A stretch of 64,000 nucleotides of DNA, taken from positions 1-64,000 of the forward strand of contig JAWKWE010000004.1 in the NCBI GenBank assembly GCA_041397645.1, read 5' to 3'. The stretch's first letter is position 1, and the number at the start of each line of letters is the position of its first letter. Source of the stretch: Hyphomicrobiaceae bacterium (GTDB lineage: Bacteria > Pseudomonadota > Alphaproteobacteria > Rhizobiales > Hyphomicrobiaceae). Under the pieces are notes generated by a model. It searched no databases. It saw nothing but the letters and a program-made list of their open reading frames with translations, and was not told where the DNA came from. Positions 6,435-15,901 of the stretch are shown here, piece by piece. A program made the translations under genes and the position numbers.

Positions 6435-7991
6435 CTACTTGGTCAATTCGATCTCGCCTGGCCGCCAAGTCTTGTCGAACCACGGCTGAAGCGGGCCATA
6501 GAGCCTGAGGATCGGATACCATCCCTTGCCGGGAACAGTCTGGATCCAATTCGCCTCCTTGCCTACAGGCGCCGTCGCCCCAAAATAGAGGTCCACCGAA
6601 CCATCAGAGTTTTCGAAGAGCTTGTCGCGCTTGTTATTCTTGCTCGGGAACGTTTGCCCCGTCTGGAGTTCCGAGCGGGTCTGGGGGTCGTAGACCACCA
6701 CCGACCAGAAATCCTTGGCGGGAGCATTGGCCGGGATTTGCAGCTTGTATGTCTTCGAGCCGTCGAGATACTCGCCGTCCTTGTCTACCGTCGCGATGGC
6801 GTATTGGGACCCTTTGCCGACCATCTCCAAAACCATCGCGGGTGTGTTGACCGTGGCCTGGTAGAAGAACATGGTTCGGGCATCTAGGTTACGACCTCCC
6901 ATTCCCTTGTTCTTGAGCCATTGATAGCTTCCGCCGACAAAGCCGGTGCCCCAGGCGCTGTTGGGGTAGTAGGCGAAGCCCTCAAGCCGCGGTCGGAAAA
7001 TGATTGCCCGGGCCGTGGCATTGCCGATGGCCACGGCCTCGGTCAGTAGCTTCTTCATGCGCGCATCGGGCGCAAAAGGCTTGCCCTTCTCTATACCAAC
7101 CGCAGAAAAGATACCGCGCAGGTGCGGATCGAGCATTTCAACGGGCTCGCGCTCGATGACGGTGTGAAGCTCCTCGTAGAAAGCGTAATCGTTAGCGTGA
7201 ATCGTGTTGAAGGGTTTGCCCGAGCCGCTGATGAATTCCATCTTCGGCGGGTTGTTCCGATCGGCCAACGAGTAGATCTTCAGTCCATTCTTGTACATTG
7301 CCGTGGCGACGTCCGGCTTCCCGTCGACGAGGAACCCGCGCAGGATGAGCAGGTTTGCGTAGCTGGTCGATTTGGACACGTAGTACTTCTCACCGTCGAC
7401 CTCGGCCTCCATGCCGCCCTCCGGCGGGTCGAGATCGCCCTTGTAGTCGGGCGGCAGGATAAGGTACTTGCCGCCGTTGCCGCGGTCGGGTCCAGGAATT
7501 CCCATGTCGATCACGAAGCGGAAATAGGCATCGTCGACAGTGCCTGGGCCTGATCCAGGCGGAACTTCGACCACGGTCGCGCCGTCGCGCTTCAGGTCAA
7601 GCATGGTCACGACATAAACGGTGTCTGTGTTGCCGGTGAGGAACAGCGGTGCCGAATCCAACAGCCTGTCCATTACGACCACTTTTTGTGGAGTATCCGC
7701 GCCGACATCGATGAAACCACGCCGCAGCCCCTCGATCGACGTTGCCGGGATTCCGTTCAGAAAGGTCTCCACGCCGCGGTTGATGATGAGGTTGTCGTAG
7801 AGCTTGTCCACCGTCTCCTTGTCAGGCATGCCGTCGAAGAACTTCAGGGTACCTAGCCGTGTTTCGACCACGTCCGGTGTCATTATTTCTTCTGGAATTT
7901 TATGATTGTAACCGGGCGTTTTGTCTTCAGCACTGGCGACAAAAGTACCGGCGAGCAACCCGGTTGCGGCCAGAATCAATAAGTTCTTCAT
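6435..7991 (-). CDS. DUF1254/DUF1214 domain periplasmic protein
   Basis: This protein of 518 residues starts with MKNLLILAATGLLAGTFVAS, a signal peptide likely cleaved near residue 21 before EDKTPGY, so it should act in the periplasm. The N-terminal part (DTVYVVTMLDLKRDGATVVE, GNGGKYLILPPDY) matches DUF1254. The C-terminal part (FWSVVVYDPQTRSELQTGQ, WIQTVPGKGWYPILRLYGPL, ending DKTWRPGEIEL) matches DUF1214. These families have no settled biochemical role. It stands alone, divergent from an AraC-type regulator 220 bases upstream that may control it. Length and domain order are normal. Confidence 0.9.
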   Translation of the reverse strand: MKNLLILAATGLLAGTFVASAEDKTPGYNHKIPEEIMTPDVVETRLGTLKFFDGMPDKETVDKLYDNLIINRGVETFLNGIPATSIEGLRRGFIDVGADTPQKVVVMDRLLDSAPLFLTGNTDTVYVVTMLDLKRDGATVVEVPPGSGPGTVDDAYFRFVIDMGIPGPDRGNGGKYLILPPDYKGDLDPPEGGMEAEVDGEKYYVSKSTSYANLLILRGFLVDGKPDVATAMYKNGLKIYSLADRNNPPKMEFISGSGKPFNTIHANDYAFYEELHTVIEREPVEMLDPHLRGIFSAVGIEKGKPFAPDARMKKLLTEAVAIGNATARAIIFRPRLEGFAYYPNSAWGTGFVGGSYQWLKNKGMGGRNLDARTMFFYQATVNTPAMVLEMVGKGSQYAIATVDKDGEYLDGSKTYKLQIPANAPAKDFWSVVVYDPQTRSELQTGQTFPSKNNKRDKLFENSDGSVDLYFGATAPVGKEANWIQTVPGKGWYPILRLYGPLQPWFDKTWRPGEIELTK

Positions 7992-8211
7992 AGCATTCTC
8001 CGTTCAGACTTTGAGAAGGCTGTTCGTTCTGCCTGTGCGCGGGCGCTTTGAGTGTCGAACCGTCCTGTTGCAAGAGAACACGGTACGACACGATTGTTGC
8101 AATTCAAACTCGGATCGTCCAGGATCACTTGTCATCTGATGCCAAAATGACTGACGACGGCGCGGCTCCGAGCTGGAATCGACAGGCACCGGATAACTCA
8201 TCTTGAAATGC

Positions 8212-9177
8212 ATGGCGCCTGAAGGAAGAGCTGCGGTCTGGAGCGTTGATACGTTACTTCACTTGGGACCTTACCTTGCGAAGAACGATATAGACGCCTT
8301 AGAATTCATTAGCCGCCTCGGCATCTCCCCCAACATATTCCTGCAACACGATGCGTGGTTCGAGCGCGACAAAGTGCTGGAAGCGGGAAGCCGACTGGCG
8401 GAAGTTACCGGGATTCCGTTTGCCGGCGCGTTCGCGGGTAATGACGTCCCGATCCCAAATTTTGGCACATGGGGGACAATCGTCAGCCAGGCGGAAACTC
8501 TGCAGCAGGCCTGCGAGCTGGTGAGGGGGAAGCTCTATACGATCGAACAAGGATCAATGGTTTCGCTGCGTGATGAGGACGGCCCGCTTTGTCTGGCGTA
8601 CTCAATTGAAGGCCCGGTTCGTGACGATCCCCTGCAAATCCTACTGGCTTCCGTCGCGATGCTGAGAAATGTTGCCTTGCTGTACGGTGAAGCCGATGCA
8701 GTGCGAGTTCATCTAACGATGCCGTGGAGTTACGATGCACGACATCTCGAAGAGGCGTTTGGCGAAAGGTTGATTTTCAACAGCAAGTTTAACGGGGTCG
8801 AAATCGACAATGATGTGCTGGCGAACGAATTGATAGCCCGGCCAACGGCCGATTTCGCGACACGGGCCATCGACACAACAATTGCAACTGCTACTTTAAT
8901 CAATCAGTCGTTGATCACGGGCAATACCTCGATTCACCAGATTGCTGCCCATCTTTACATATCGGTGCGCACCCTACAGAGACGGCTGAAATATTGCGGC
9001 GTGAACTTCGAGGATCTGTTGGACGTCTCTCGTCGCGATGCCGCTGTTTCGTACTTGGCAAGCGGCGCCTCAAACATGAGCGAATTGGCGACGCGCCTTG
9101 GCTATAGGGACCCCGCTAACTTTACGCGCGCCTTTAAGCGCTGGACCGGCAAGCCACCTACGAAATTCTTTAACTAA
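8212..9177 (+). CDS. AraC-family transcriptional regulator
   Basis: The protein has 321 residues from the ATG at 8212; a TTG three codons earlier is also possible. Residues 20-205 fit the arabinose-binding-like N-terminal domain of the OruR/ToxR-like AraC subgroup. Residues 235-320 hold the two helix-turn-helix motifs: TSIHQIAAHLYISVRTLQRR and MSELATRLGYRDPANFTRAF, with the family's typical FKRWTGKPPT ending. It should bind DNA as a cytoplasmic regulator of unknown effector. The divergent DUF1254/DUF1214 gene is the obvious candidate target. Confidence 0.9.
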   Translation: MAPEGRAAVWSVDTLLHLGPYLAKNDIDALEFISRLGISPNIFLQHDAWFERDKVLEAGSRLAEVTGIPFAGAFAGNDVPIPNFGTWGTIVSQAETLQQACELVRGKLYTIEQGSMVSLRDEDGPLCLAYSIEGPVRDDPLQILLASVAMLRNVALLYGEADAVRVHLTMPWSYDARHLEEAFGERLIFNSKFNGVEIDNDVLANELIARPTADFATRAIDTTIATATLINQSLITGNTSIHQIAAHLYISVRTLQRRLKYCGVNFEDLLDVSRRDAAVSYLASGASNMSELATRLGYRDPANFTRAFKRWTGKPPTKFFN

Positions 9178-9950
9178 CGCCAAGGCCCAATTTCCGCAGT
9201 TGGCCAAGGGCTGTCTTCAGCGGTCTGCGCGTGTTGCACTTGCCTGGGGGCAGCTTTGGGTCAAAAGCGTGCCCGGCAACGCGAGTAGATCGCGTCTGCT
9301 TTGACCGAGCTAACTGACAAAGCGTCGGCCCAACGTTGTCACTGCCACAAGCATCGAAACACAGAGAGTATGCTGCAAGCTTTGTGCGGAGCGACGGCAT
9401 CCGCTCCACCTCGTGAACGGTACGCCCGCGGTACGCCGGACGATTTCGAGGTGATTTCGGAAGCAGCTAAGTCTTTGATTTCATTGGCTGTGCTGGCAGT
9501 CTGGCGCGAACCGGTCTCTACCGGAAAATTGCCTGTTATCAGGGAAAATTCCCGAAATCCGGCCCTAAGGCGCTGCTCAATGCCCCGGAAAACGGGGCTG
9601 TTTGCGGGTGATTTCCCTGCAAACGGAACAGGGTCCTAGTCGAACCGAAACAGGGATCGATCTCGTGGGTACTGGGATCTATTTGCCCATAACACGGATC
9701 GCCCTATCAGCATCTTTCTCATCCCCAGCCTGCTATTTGTCCGTGTGTCGGACGCAACTGCATTGATTTAATAGCTGACAAATACAGCTCGCGCTCCCCG
9801 TCATCCGCAAGACAAAATACGGTTATTATGCCGGCGTCGCAGGACAAGCCCGCCTCTCGAGAGCAAGACTAGGACTTTTCCCAGGACCTCACTGCCATTG
9901 TGAGCATCGCCGCGGCGCGCCCAGGGACCCGGTGCTAGGTCGGGTTTGCC
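9178..9950. other. Gene-free stretch with GGGAAA/TTCCC repeats
   Basis: I see no supportable gene in these 770 bases. A 112-codon plus-strand frame (9301-9639) has odd composition and I do not trust it. Between about 9500 and 9660 short motifs recur: GGGAA-AA-TTCCC (inverted repeat at 9541-9552), GGAAAA, GAACAGGG. Similar repetitive non-coding relics are common near recombinase genes in rhizobia, from memory only. Confidence 0.4.
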
Positions 9951-11450
9951 TCAGAACCGCGATTTGAACTTCTTGACCGTCCACGTGCCCTTGCCCTCGT
10001 TGAGGGTCGCGGTCAGGATCATTTCGCCGTCCGTGCGCACATTTACAAGCCCGTATATCAGGCCAGCCACAATGCTTGGCCCCGACAGTCGGCGCGCTCC
10101 CTTACGCGGCCTGATCGCGCCGGGCAGGCGCTCGGTATACTCAACGCGCGCCGATGAGAGCCGTGATCCCGTCAGCTCCACATCCTGTCCTTGCCCGTCT
10201 TTGAACGATAGGCTTACGGGCGTGCCGAAACTGGTGGAACGCGCCAGCTCGGTTGAATAGACGAGCGGCGTGATGAGTTCGTCCTTATCGAGCGTCACAT
10301 GGCCCGCCGCGCCGCTCGCGGCAACAATGCGCGGCCGCGGGTGGTCGTGACCTTCGGCGTCGCCAGAGCTGATGACAGTGACGGCCGCTTTCATCGCTTG
10401 CAGGAACGAGAACGCCACATCCTCGCTGCCGTGATGGCAACCTTTGGCAACATCGCACTGGAACTCAAGCCGGTCGCCCGCGAACGCCTCCAGCAGCAGG
10501 TTCTGGCTTTCGGTGTTGAGATCGCCGGTCAGAAGGATACGCGTCCGCCCGTAATCGAGGCGTAGCAGAATGCTATTGCCGTTGGTCGTTGTTGAATTGC
10601 TCTTGAATTTTGGCAAGGCGGGCTTGCCGCCGACCGTTTCCTCTACTGGGCCAAGCACCCGTATAACGGCTTCGCCGTCACCGGGCGCAAATCCGGGCAA
10701 ATGGCCGCTCTTGTTGCTGAGCCGCGTGAACGGCGACGGCGTTCCATCAGAAGCCTTCGCCGCAACGGCCTGTCTGATGAATGCACCCCAATTGCCCTGG
10801 AGCGTGGGTCCACCGCCGCCGGGAGCCGAGGCGGATTCCGCCGAAGCCCGGTCGACCAGCAGCTGCGTATAGTAGCTCTTTCCGCCTTTTTTCGCTGTCC
10901 GGCCGAGCGTGCGCTTGCCGCCGTTCAGCCACCACGACAGCCCCGCATGGCAAAATCGCTCGACCGTGACTTCCTTCGCATCGAGCTGTGTTGCCTGAGC
11001 GGCGTCCAGCAGGTCGGCAAGCCCACCGTAATGGTCGAGATCGTTGTGCGAGGCGATAATGGCATCGAGCTCGATTGCTTTGCGCCCATAGTCCTTCACG
11101 AACTTCCAGTCGACGAAGTCAGCGGCGTTCTTCCCAGTGTTCTGCCGCTCCCGCGGGTTGCCGCCGTCGATCATAATGTGCCGGAATTCGGGTGTTTTGA
11201 TCAGCACGCCGTCTCCCTGCCCCACGTCGATAAAATACACCTCAAGCAGGGACTCGCCCCCGAGTGCGCTTTCAGCGATCCAGCCGGTCTTGCCTCTGGC
11301 CTTCACCTCGATACGCCCGCCGCTCTGCTTGCCCGACCTCTTGACTCCGTCACCCCATAGGAGGTGGCCCTGCGTTTTGGACCCCGTCGCGGAGACGTGG
11401 AGCGGCGTGGTATCGACACCGACGAATTCGGAAAAAGGCTTGCGTTTCAT
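9951..11450 (-). CDS. ComEC-like metallo-beta-lactamase-fold hydrolase
   Basis: The protein has 499 residues from MKRKPFSEFVGVD. An SH3-like N-terminal segment (residues 1-65, ending KTGWIAESALG) precedes a metallo-beta-lactamase fold. That fold shows VYFIDVGQGDGVLIKTP, the metal motif SHNDLDHYGGL at about 134-144, ILLTGDLN and KGCHHGSED, the arrangement of ComEC/Rec2 hydrolase domains. There are no membrane segments, so it is a soluble relative rather than a DNA-uptake channel. Such proteins are predicted phosphodiesterases or nucleases; the substrate is unknown. It stands alone between regulators and a phage-like module, so a defence role is possible but unsupported. Confidence 0.8.
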   Translation of the reverse strand: MKRKPFSEFVGVDTTPLHVSATGSKTQGHLLWGDGVKRSGKQSGGRIEVKARGKTGWIAESALGGESLLEVYFIDVGQGDGVLIKTPEFRHIMIDGGNPRERQNTGKNAADFVDWKFVKDYGRKAIELDAIIASHNDLDHYGGLADLLDAAQATQLDAKEVTVERFCHAGLSWWLNGGKRTLGRTAKKGGKSYYTQLLVDRASAESASAPGGGGPTLQGNWGAFIRQAVAAKASDGTPSPFTRLSNKSGHLPGFAPGDGEAVIRVLGPVEETVGGKPALPKFKSNSTTTNGNSILLRLDYGRTRILLTGDLNTESQNLLLEAFAGDRLEFQCDVAKGCHHGSEDVAFSFLQAMKAAVTVISSGDAEGHDHPRPRIVAASGAAGHVTLDKDELITPLVYSTELARSTSFGTPVSLSFKDGQGQDVELTGSRLSSARVEYTERLPGAIRPRKGARRLSGPSIVAGLIYGLVNVRTDGEMILTATLNEGKGTWTVKKFKSRF

Positions 11451-11916
11451 GGTGACCTCGGCCCGGCAATAACTGTGGTCCCGGATCATAGCCCGTTCCT
11501 CGGCTTGCTTAACCGCTGCAGTTCATTGTGATGAACACTGAGGGCGGTGCCCTGCTCACTCCCTGGCGTTTTCACCTTGATCGCTGCCATTATTCCGTAC
11601 GGGCGCGCAGGCCCGTCACCCTATGAGTAGTGGCCGCTCACCTGTGGGGGCCTGTTACCGGTCTGCTTGCCCGCCCGACTCTGCATTTCGCGTCAATGTG
11701 AAGGCCAATTTGAAGGGAAAAAAATCAGGACGCATCAGTTAACAACTTTCGCACTCGAGATCGCCGCGCAATGAACTCTTGTCGTGTTTCCTCGGTGGCG
11801 TTCATTCGTCGTCACCGCGTGATTATTTTCCCGCCTTTCATCGTCGCGTTTGCGGGAAAGCGATCTGCCGACAAGTGTCATATGTAGAGGGCTTCCAAAA
11901 CTCAAAGGAGGCCAAT
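11451..11916. other. Intergenic stretch upstream of the phage-like module
   Basis: These 466 bases lie between divergent genes. I see no coding sequence or RNA here. A strong ribosome site (AAGGAGG, 11905-11911) fixes the start of the next gene. Promoters for both flanking genes should lie here, but I cannot point to them. Confidence 0.4.
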
Positions 11917-12192
11917 ATGGCTAAGTCAAAAGCAAAGCAGGCGACCAAGAAGTCCTTCGTTCCTCTTCTCAAACCTGTCTCCCCCGAAATCAACGGCGTT
12001 GTCCATCCGCGCCGTCTCGTGCCCGGACGCGAACTCGAAAGCGTTCTGACCGGGATTAAGGATGCTCAGGCCATCCTCGAAGAACTGCGGAGTGGAAGGA
12101 TTTCGCAGCGCAACTTTGTCGGCTTGTGCGATGCCGTGACCGTTCTCGATGCGGCGCGCCGCATATTGGCAGGTAAGATCAACAAGGATTGA
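11917..12192 (+). CDS. Small hypothetical protein, phage-like module
   Basis: This encodes 91 residues. The ATG at 11917 follows AAGGAGG by five bases. The N-terminus is lysine-rich (MAKSKAKQATKKSF); the rest is helical (ELESVLTGIKDAQAILEELR, CDAVTVLDAARRIL). I do not recognise the family. It is the first gene of a plus-strand run leading into the methyltransferase and terminase, about 100 bases before the next gene. Confidence 0.55.
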   Translation: MAKSKAKQATKKSFVPLLKPVSPEINGVVHPRRLVPGRELESVLTGIKDAQAILEELRSGRISQRNFVGLCDAVTVLDAARRILAGKINKD

Positions 12193-12291
12193 CCTGATGT
12201 TAGGCGCTGCGTTCGGGCAACCGAACACAGCGCTTGGCCTGCGTCTTGCTGTCAAAACCATTGGTTGCACCAAACCGGGACAGTAAATGCC

Positions 12292-12900
12292 ATGGCCGAG
12301 GTCAAGAACGGGAAAACAGGACGCAACGACGACAAGCTTGACCAAAGCGTGTCGGAACGCGTGATCGACTGCCGCCTCGAATTACCAAAATCCCTGCGCG
12401 ACAAGGGCTTTCATGAGCTATGGGGACCGGGTGGCCCAGCTGCACTCTTTCGTCGGTTGGAACAGGAGAATGAACTCGGCCCCTTGGCACCGTATCCCCT
12501 GTCAAACAAGGAACTTGCCCAGCTTGTACAGTTTTGCGACGGCGAACCATTGCCATCGGCGCTAAGAAGCATCTTGATTCAAGAACTGCGTGGTGAGCGG
12601 CGTGTGCGGACCGGTCCCAAAGTTGACCTTAGTCCCACTGCTCGACTCAAAAAGCTTCTGCTCCCGGCGCTCTACGAGCAAGGGAAGCTTATTGCTCGCC
12701 GCTATCGTCGCCGATTGCAGCTGATCGAAAGTCGTAAGCAGCGCCGGCATCGGGCCGAACAAATCCCAACTGAGGCCGATGTTGCTCTGCGCTACGTTCA
12801 GAAATGGTCACCTTTGAGCGGCAAGACACTCGCGAATAAGTTAAGTGCGATGAAGGATGAGACTGAGAAGAGGCCGAGAGCCAAAGGGGCCAGGCGCTAG
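12292..12900 (+). CDS. Hypothetical basic protein, phage-like module
   Basis: This encodes 202 residues from MAEVKNGKTGRND; a TTG at 12265 would add nine. It is rich in arginine and lysine, especially from residue 110 on (RRYRRRLQLIESRKQRRHRA), with a helical C-terminus ending RPRAKGARR. I do not recognise it. The charge suggests nucleic-acid binding. Its place before a methyltransferase, a DUF5681 protein and a terminase would suit a small phage accessory protein. Confidence 0.55.
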   Translation: MAEVKNGKTGRNDDKLDQSVSERVIDCRLELPKSLRDKGFHELWGPGGPAALFRRLEQENELGPLAPYPLSNKELAQLVQFCDGEPLPSALRSILIQELRGERRVRTGPKVDLSPTARLKKLLLPALYEQGKLIARRYRRRLQLIESRKQRRHRAEQIPTEADVALRYVQKWSPLSGKTLANKLSAMKDETEKRPRAKGARR

Positions 12901-13015
12901 TCTTTTCCGGCTTGACGCGACTTTCCCTGAATTCCGGACGACAATCCCGTGAATGCGTTTAGTGCGTCATGCGCCTAATTGAAGGGTCGAACTCTGTTTT
13001 TCGGAGCCCCGACCC

Positions 13016-14359
13016 ATGCCTGCAAAGCTCACCATCGAGCACGTTGCCGTTGCTGCTCTCAAACCATACAGCAACAACGCGCGCGTCCATAGCCCCAAGC
13101 AAATTGCCGAGATCGCGTCGAGCATCAAGACCTTCGGGTTCAACAACCCGGTCTTGATCGACAAGGCCGGAATTATCATCGCCGGTCATGGTCGCGTGGA
13201 AGCCGCGAAAAAGCTCGGCATGGCTGCCGTGCCGTGCATGCGACTCGAGCATCTGAGCGAGGCCCAGAAGCGCGCCTACATCCTTGCCGACAACAAGCTT
13301 GCGGAGAAGGCGGGCTGGGATCGCGAGATTCTAAGAATTGAGCTGCAGCATCTCACGACGCTGGATCTTGATTTCGACGTTACGATCACCGGCTTCGAAA
13401 TGGCCGAGATAGACGTTCTTCTTGGCGAGGCTGAGGTGAAGGCCGACGCGGCAGACGTGGTGCCGCCTCTGGCCGACGGTCCGGCCATCACGCGGCTCGG
13501 CGACCTTTGGCAGATCGGCGCGCATCGCCTCATCTGCGGCGACGCGACCGACCTCGAAGTCTCGGCTCGCCTGCTCGATGGCGAGCGCGCGCAGATGGTC
13601 TTCACGGACCCGCCTTATAACGTGAAGATCGATGGCCATGTCTCGGGTCTTGGAGCGGTAAAGCACCGCGAGTTCGCGTTTGCGTCCGGCGAGATGACGG
13701 GAGCCGAGTTCACAGCCTTTCTTGAGCGCGTCTTTGCCAACCTCGTTCATCGCGCGGTCGATGGCGCGATCCATTTTGTATGCATGGACTGGCGCCACCT
13801 CGGCGAGGTACTGGCGGCCGGCGGCAGCACCTTCAGCGAACTCAAGAACATCTGCGTCTGGAATAAGACCAACGGCGGCATGGGTTCGCTGTACCGCTCG
13901 CAGCATGAAATGGTCCTTGTGTTCAAGAGCGGGACCGCGCCTCATATAAACAACGTCGAGCTTGGCCGCCATGGCCGTTATCGCACGAATGTGTGGACCT
14001 ATGCCGGCGCCAACGCCTTCAGCGCGACGCGTGACGCAGACCTGGCCATGCACCCGACCGTCAAGCCGGTCGCGCTCGTCGCGGACGCCATCCTTGACTG
14101 CTCGAGGCGTCGCGGCATCGTGCTCGACGCGTTTGCTGGGTCTGGCACGACGCTCGTTGCCGCCGAGCGCACTGGCCGGCGCGGCTATGGCATCGAACTC
14201 GATCCCGCCTACTGCGACACCATCCTGAAGCGCGTCAGCAGCATCTCTGGCGTCGAGGCGCGCCTGCTTGCGACGGGGCAGACGTTCGCGGAAGTCGCGG
14301 CCGAGCGGCTCGGCGAGGCGGCCCTGATGCCCTGCGAGCCGTCGGAGGTCTCATCATGA
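13016..14359 (+). CDS. ParB-domain DNA methyltransferase (beta class)
   Basis: This protein of 447 residues modifies DNA at an adenine N6 or cytosine N4 using S-adenosylmethionine. Residues 5-100 form a ParB/sulfiredoxin-like domain with IIIAGHGRVEAAKKLG. Residues 150-420 are the methyltransferase: catalytic motif TDPPYNV at about 195-201 and the cofactor motif DAFAGSGTTLVAAER at about 368-382, in the order of the beta class. It overlaps the following DUF5681 gene by four bases (ATGA). The trio methyltransferase-DUF5681-terminase recurs in alphaproteobacterial prophages and integrative elements. No restriction partner is adjacent, so it is an orphan methyltransferase. Confidence 0.9.
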   Translation: MPAKLTIEHVAVAALKPYSNNARVHSPKQIAEIASSIKTFGFNNPVLIDKAGIIIAGHGRVEAAKKLGMAAVPCMRLEHLSEAQKRAYILADNKLAEKAGWDREILRIELQHLTTLDLDFDVTITGFEMAEIDVLLGEAEVKADAADVVPPLADGPAITRLGDLWQIGAHRLICGDATDLEVSARLLDGERAQMVFTDPPYNVKIDGHVSGLGAVKHREFAFASGEMTGAEFTAFLERVFANLVHRAVDGAIHFVCMDWRHLGEVLAAGGSTFSELKNICVWNKTNGGMGSLYRSQHEMVLVFKSGTAPHINNVELGRHGRYRTNVWTYAGANAFSATRDADLAMHPTVKPVALVADAILDCSRRRGIVLDAFAGSGTTLVAAERTGRRGYGIELDPAYCDTILKRVSSISGVEARLLATGQTFAEVAAERLGEAALMPCEPSEVSS

Positions 14360-14733
14360 GCGCCGAGGACGACGATGAGGTTGGCTACTGCAAGCCTCCG
14401 AAGCACAGCCGGTTCAAGCCCGGCCAGTCGGGCAATCCCCGTGGCCGGCCGCGCAAGAACCGCAGCATCGAAGCCATGATCAAGCGCGAGCTCGATCAGA
14501 CCGTCGCCCTCAAGGAAGGTGGGCGTGAAATACGTCTGACCAAGCGTGAGGCCTTAATCAAGCAACTCGTCAATCGCGCCATCAGCGGTGACCTAAAGCC
14601 GATGCAGCTGGTCCTCGCGCATCTTGAGAAACACAAGGACATCGAACCATTCACGGCGACGGAAGCGGATGACGCCGAGCTGCTGAGGGCACTCGGGTCC
14701 CCACCGACAGGAGAAGACAATGAGCAAGGCTGA
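14356..14733 (+). CDS. DUF5681 domain protein
   Basis: This protein of 125 residues carries the DUF5681 signature near its N-terminus: YCKPPKHSRFKPGQSGNPRG then RPRKNRS. The rest is helical (EALIKQLVNRAISGDLKPMQ) and ends in an acidic tail. The family is found beside phage terminase genes and is thought to act in packaging, perhaps as a small-terminase-like partner; that role is not proven. It overlaps the methyltransferase by four bases and the terminase by 14, so the three are probably co-translated. Confidence 0.85.
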   Translation: MSAEDDDEVGYCKPPKHSRFKPGQSGNPRGRPRKNRSIEAMIKRELDQTVALKEGGREIRLTKREALIKQLVNRAISGDLKPMQLVLAHLEKHKDIEPFTATEADDAELLRALGSPPTGEDNEQG

Positions 14734-15901
14734 ACAGATCAAGGCTCTTTACCGGTCGAACTTCTCGGCCTTCTTGAGATTCGCGTTTCGCGAGTTGAAT
14801 CCCAAGACGGATTTGATCGACACTTGGCACATTGACGTGCTGGCAGACTATCTGGAGCGCGTTGCCAAAGGTGAGATCACGCGGCTGATCATCAATCTTC
14901 CGCCGCGCTGCTTAAAGTCGCTAGCAGCCTCGATCGCGCTGCCGGTCTGGATGCACGGTCGCAACCCCGAACTCAAGATCATGTCGATTGCCGGCTCTCG
15001 CGAACTAGCCCGTGATTTTGAGCGCGCGACCCAGGATCTGCTGAACTCGCAGCGTTGCCGCGCCCTGTTCCCGCATCTGAAGGCTGAGAGTCGTGGTGGC
15101 GACCTCTACCTTCCCCATGGCGGCCAGCGAATCTCGAGCGTCGTTGGCGGAATCCTGGTGGGGCGTGGTGCTGACCTTATCGTCGTCGACGATCCGATTG
15201 CACCAGCCCGCGTGCACGATGAGTCGCGCCGTCGCGCGGTCAACAAGTGGTTCGACGCTGAAGTCATCCCACGGCTCAACGACAAGAACAAAGGCCGCGT
15301 CGTCGTCGTGATGCAGCGGCTGCATCACGAGGATTTGAGCGGCCATCTGCTGTCAGGCGAACAGCCATGGGTTCATCTCAACTTGCCGGCGATCGCCACC
15401 GAGGATGAGGAATGGAAGCTGTCGCGTGGAGGCGTTATCACGCGCCAGAAAGGCTATCCGCTGGCGCCCAAGATCGACAGCTGGGTGCCGCTCTATCGGC
15501 GTATGCTTGACATCGGCGCTTATAATTTTGCCGCGCAGTACCAGCAGAAGCCCTACGTGCACATGAACGACGAAGCAGTGCGAGGGGGGTGGTTTGCGCA
15601 GCCTGACGAGTTCGGCTTTCCCATGGGCGCAATGTGCACGGTACCGGAAACATCAATCTTGGCCTACGAGCTTTTCGGGATCGGTGAGAGGCATCCCGCA
15701 ACGCCGCCCCGCCAAATGACGCTGGAAGAATGGGAGCGGTATGCTGTCTGGACCATGGACTATCAACGGCGCCTCCTTGAAGACCCCAAAGCTGAATGGG
15801 GGCCGCCCGAAAACGAAGCTGCCCTTCTCGCCGAGTATCGGGCTGGTCCTGTTGAATTCGGGCAGGAGCCGATGGACGATGATGGACCCGATTCGTTCTG
15901 A
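14720..15901 (+). CDS. Phage terminase large subunit, ATPase part only
   Basis: The 393-residue protein begins like a large terminase: FLRFAFRELNP, a Walker A-like LPPRCLKSLAAS at about 57-68, and Walker B LIVVDDPIAPAR, then VVVMQRLHHEDLSGHLL and AAQYQQKPY. The last is normally followed by the RNase H-like nuclease domain. Here about 110 residues of different, proline- and acid-rich sequence follow instead (TPPRQMTLEEWERYAVW, ending MDDDGPDSF), and the nuclease aspartates are not visible. It could hydrolyse ATP but should not cut DNA. It is either a degraded terminase or one repurposed within a satellite-like element. Confidence 0.8.
   Translation: MSKAEQIKALYRSNFSAFLRFAFRELNPKTDLIDTWHIDVLADYLERVAKGEITRLIINLPPRCLKSLAASIALPVWMHGRNPELKIMSIAGSRELARDFERATQDLLNSQRCRALFPHLKAESRGGDLYLPHGGQRISSVVGGILVGRGADLIVVDDPIAPARVHDESRRRAVNKWFDAEVIPRLNDKNKGRVVVVMQRLHHEDLSGHLLSGEQPWVHLNLPAIATEDEEWKLSRGGVITRQKGYPLAPKIDSWVPLYRRMLDIGAYNFAAQYQQKPYVHMNDEAVRGGWFAQPDEFGFPMGAMCTVPETSILAYELFGIGERHPATPPRQMTLEEWERYAVWTMDYQRRLLEDPKAEWGPPENEAALLAEYRAGPVEFGQEPMDDDGPDSF

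Noticed and set aside
9301..9639. 112-codon plus-strand frame
   Set aside because: Odd composition, no ribosome site, and its second half lies in the GGGAAA-type repeat region.
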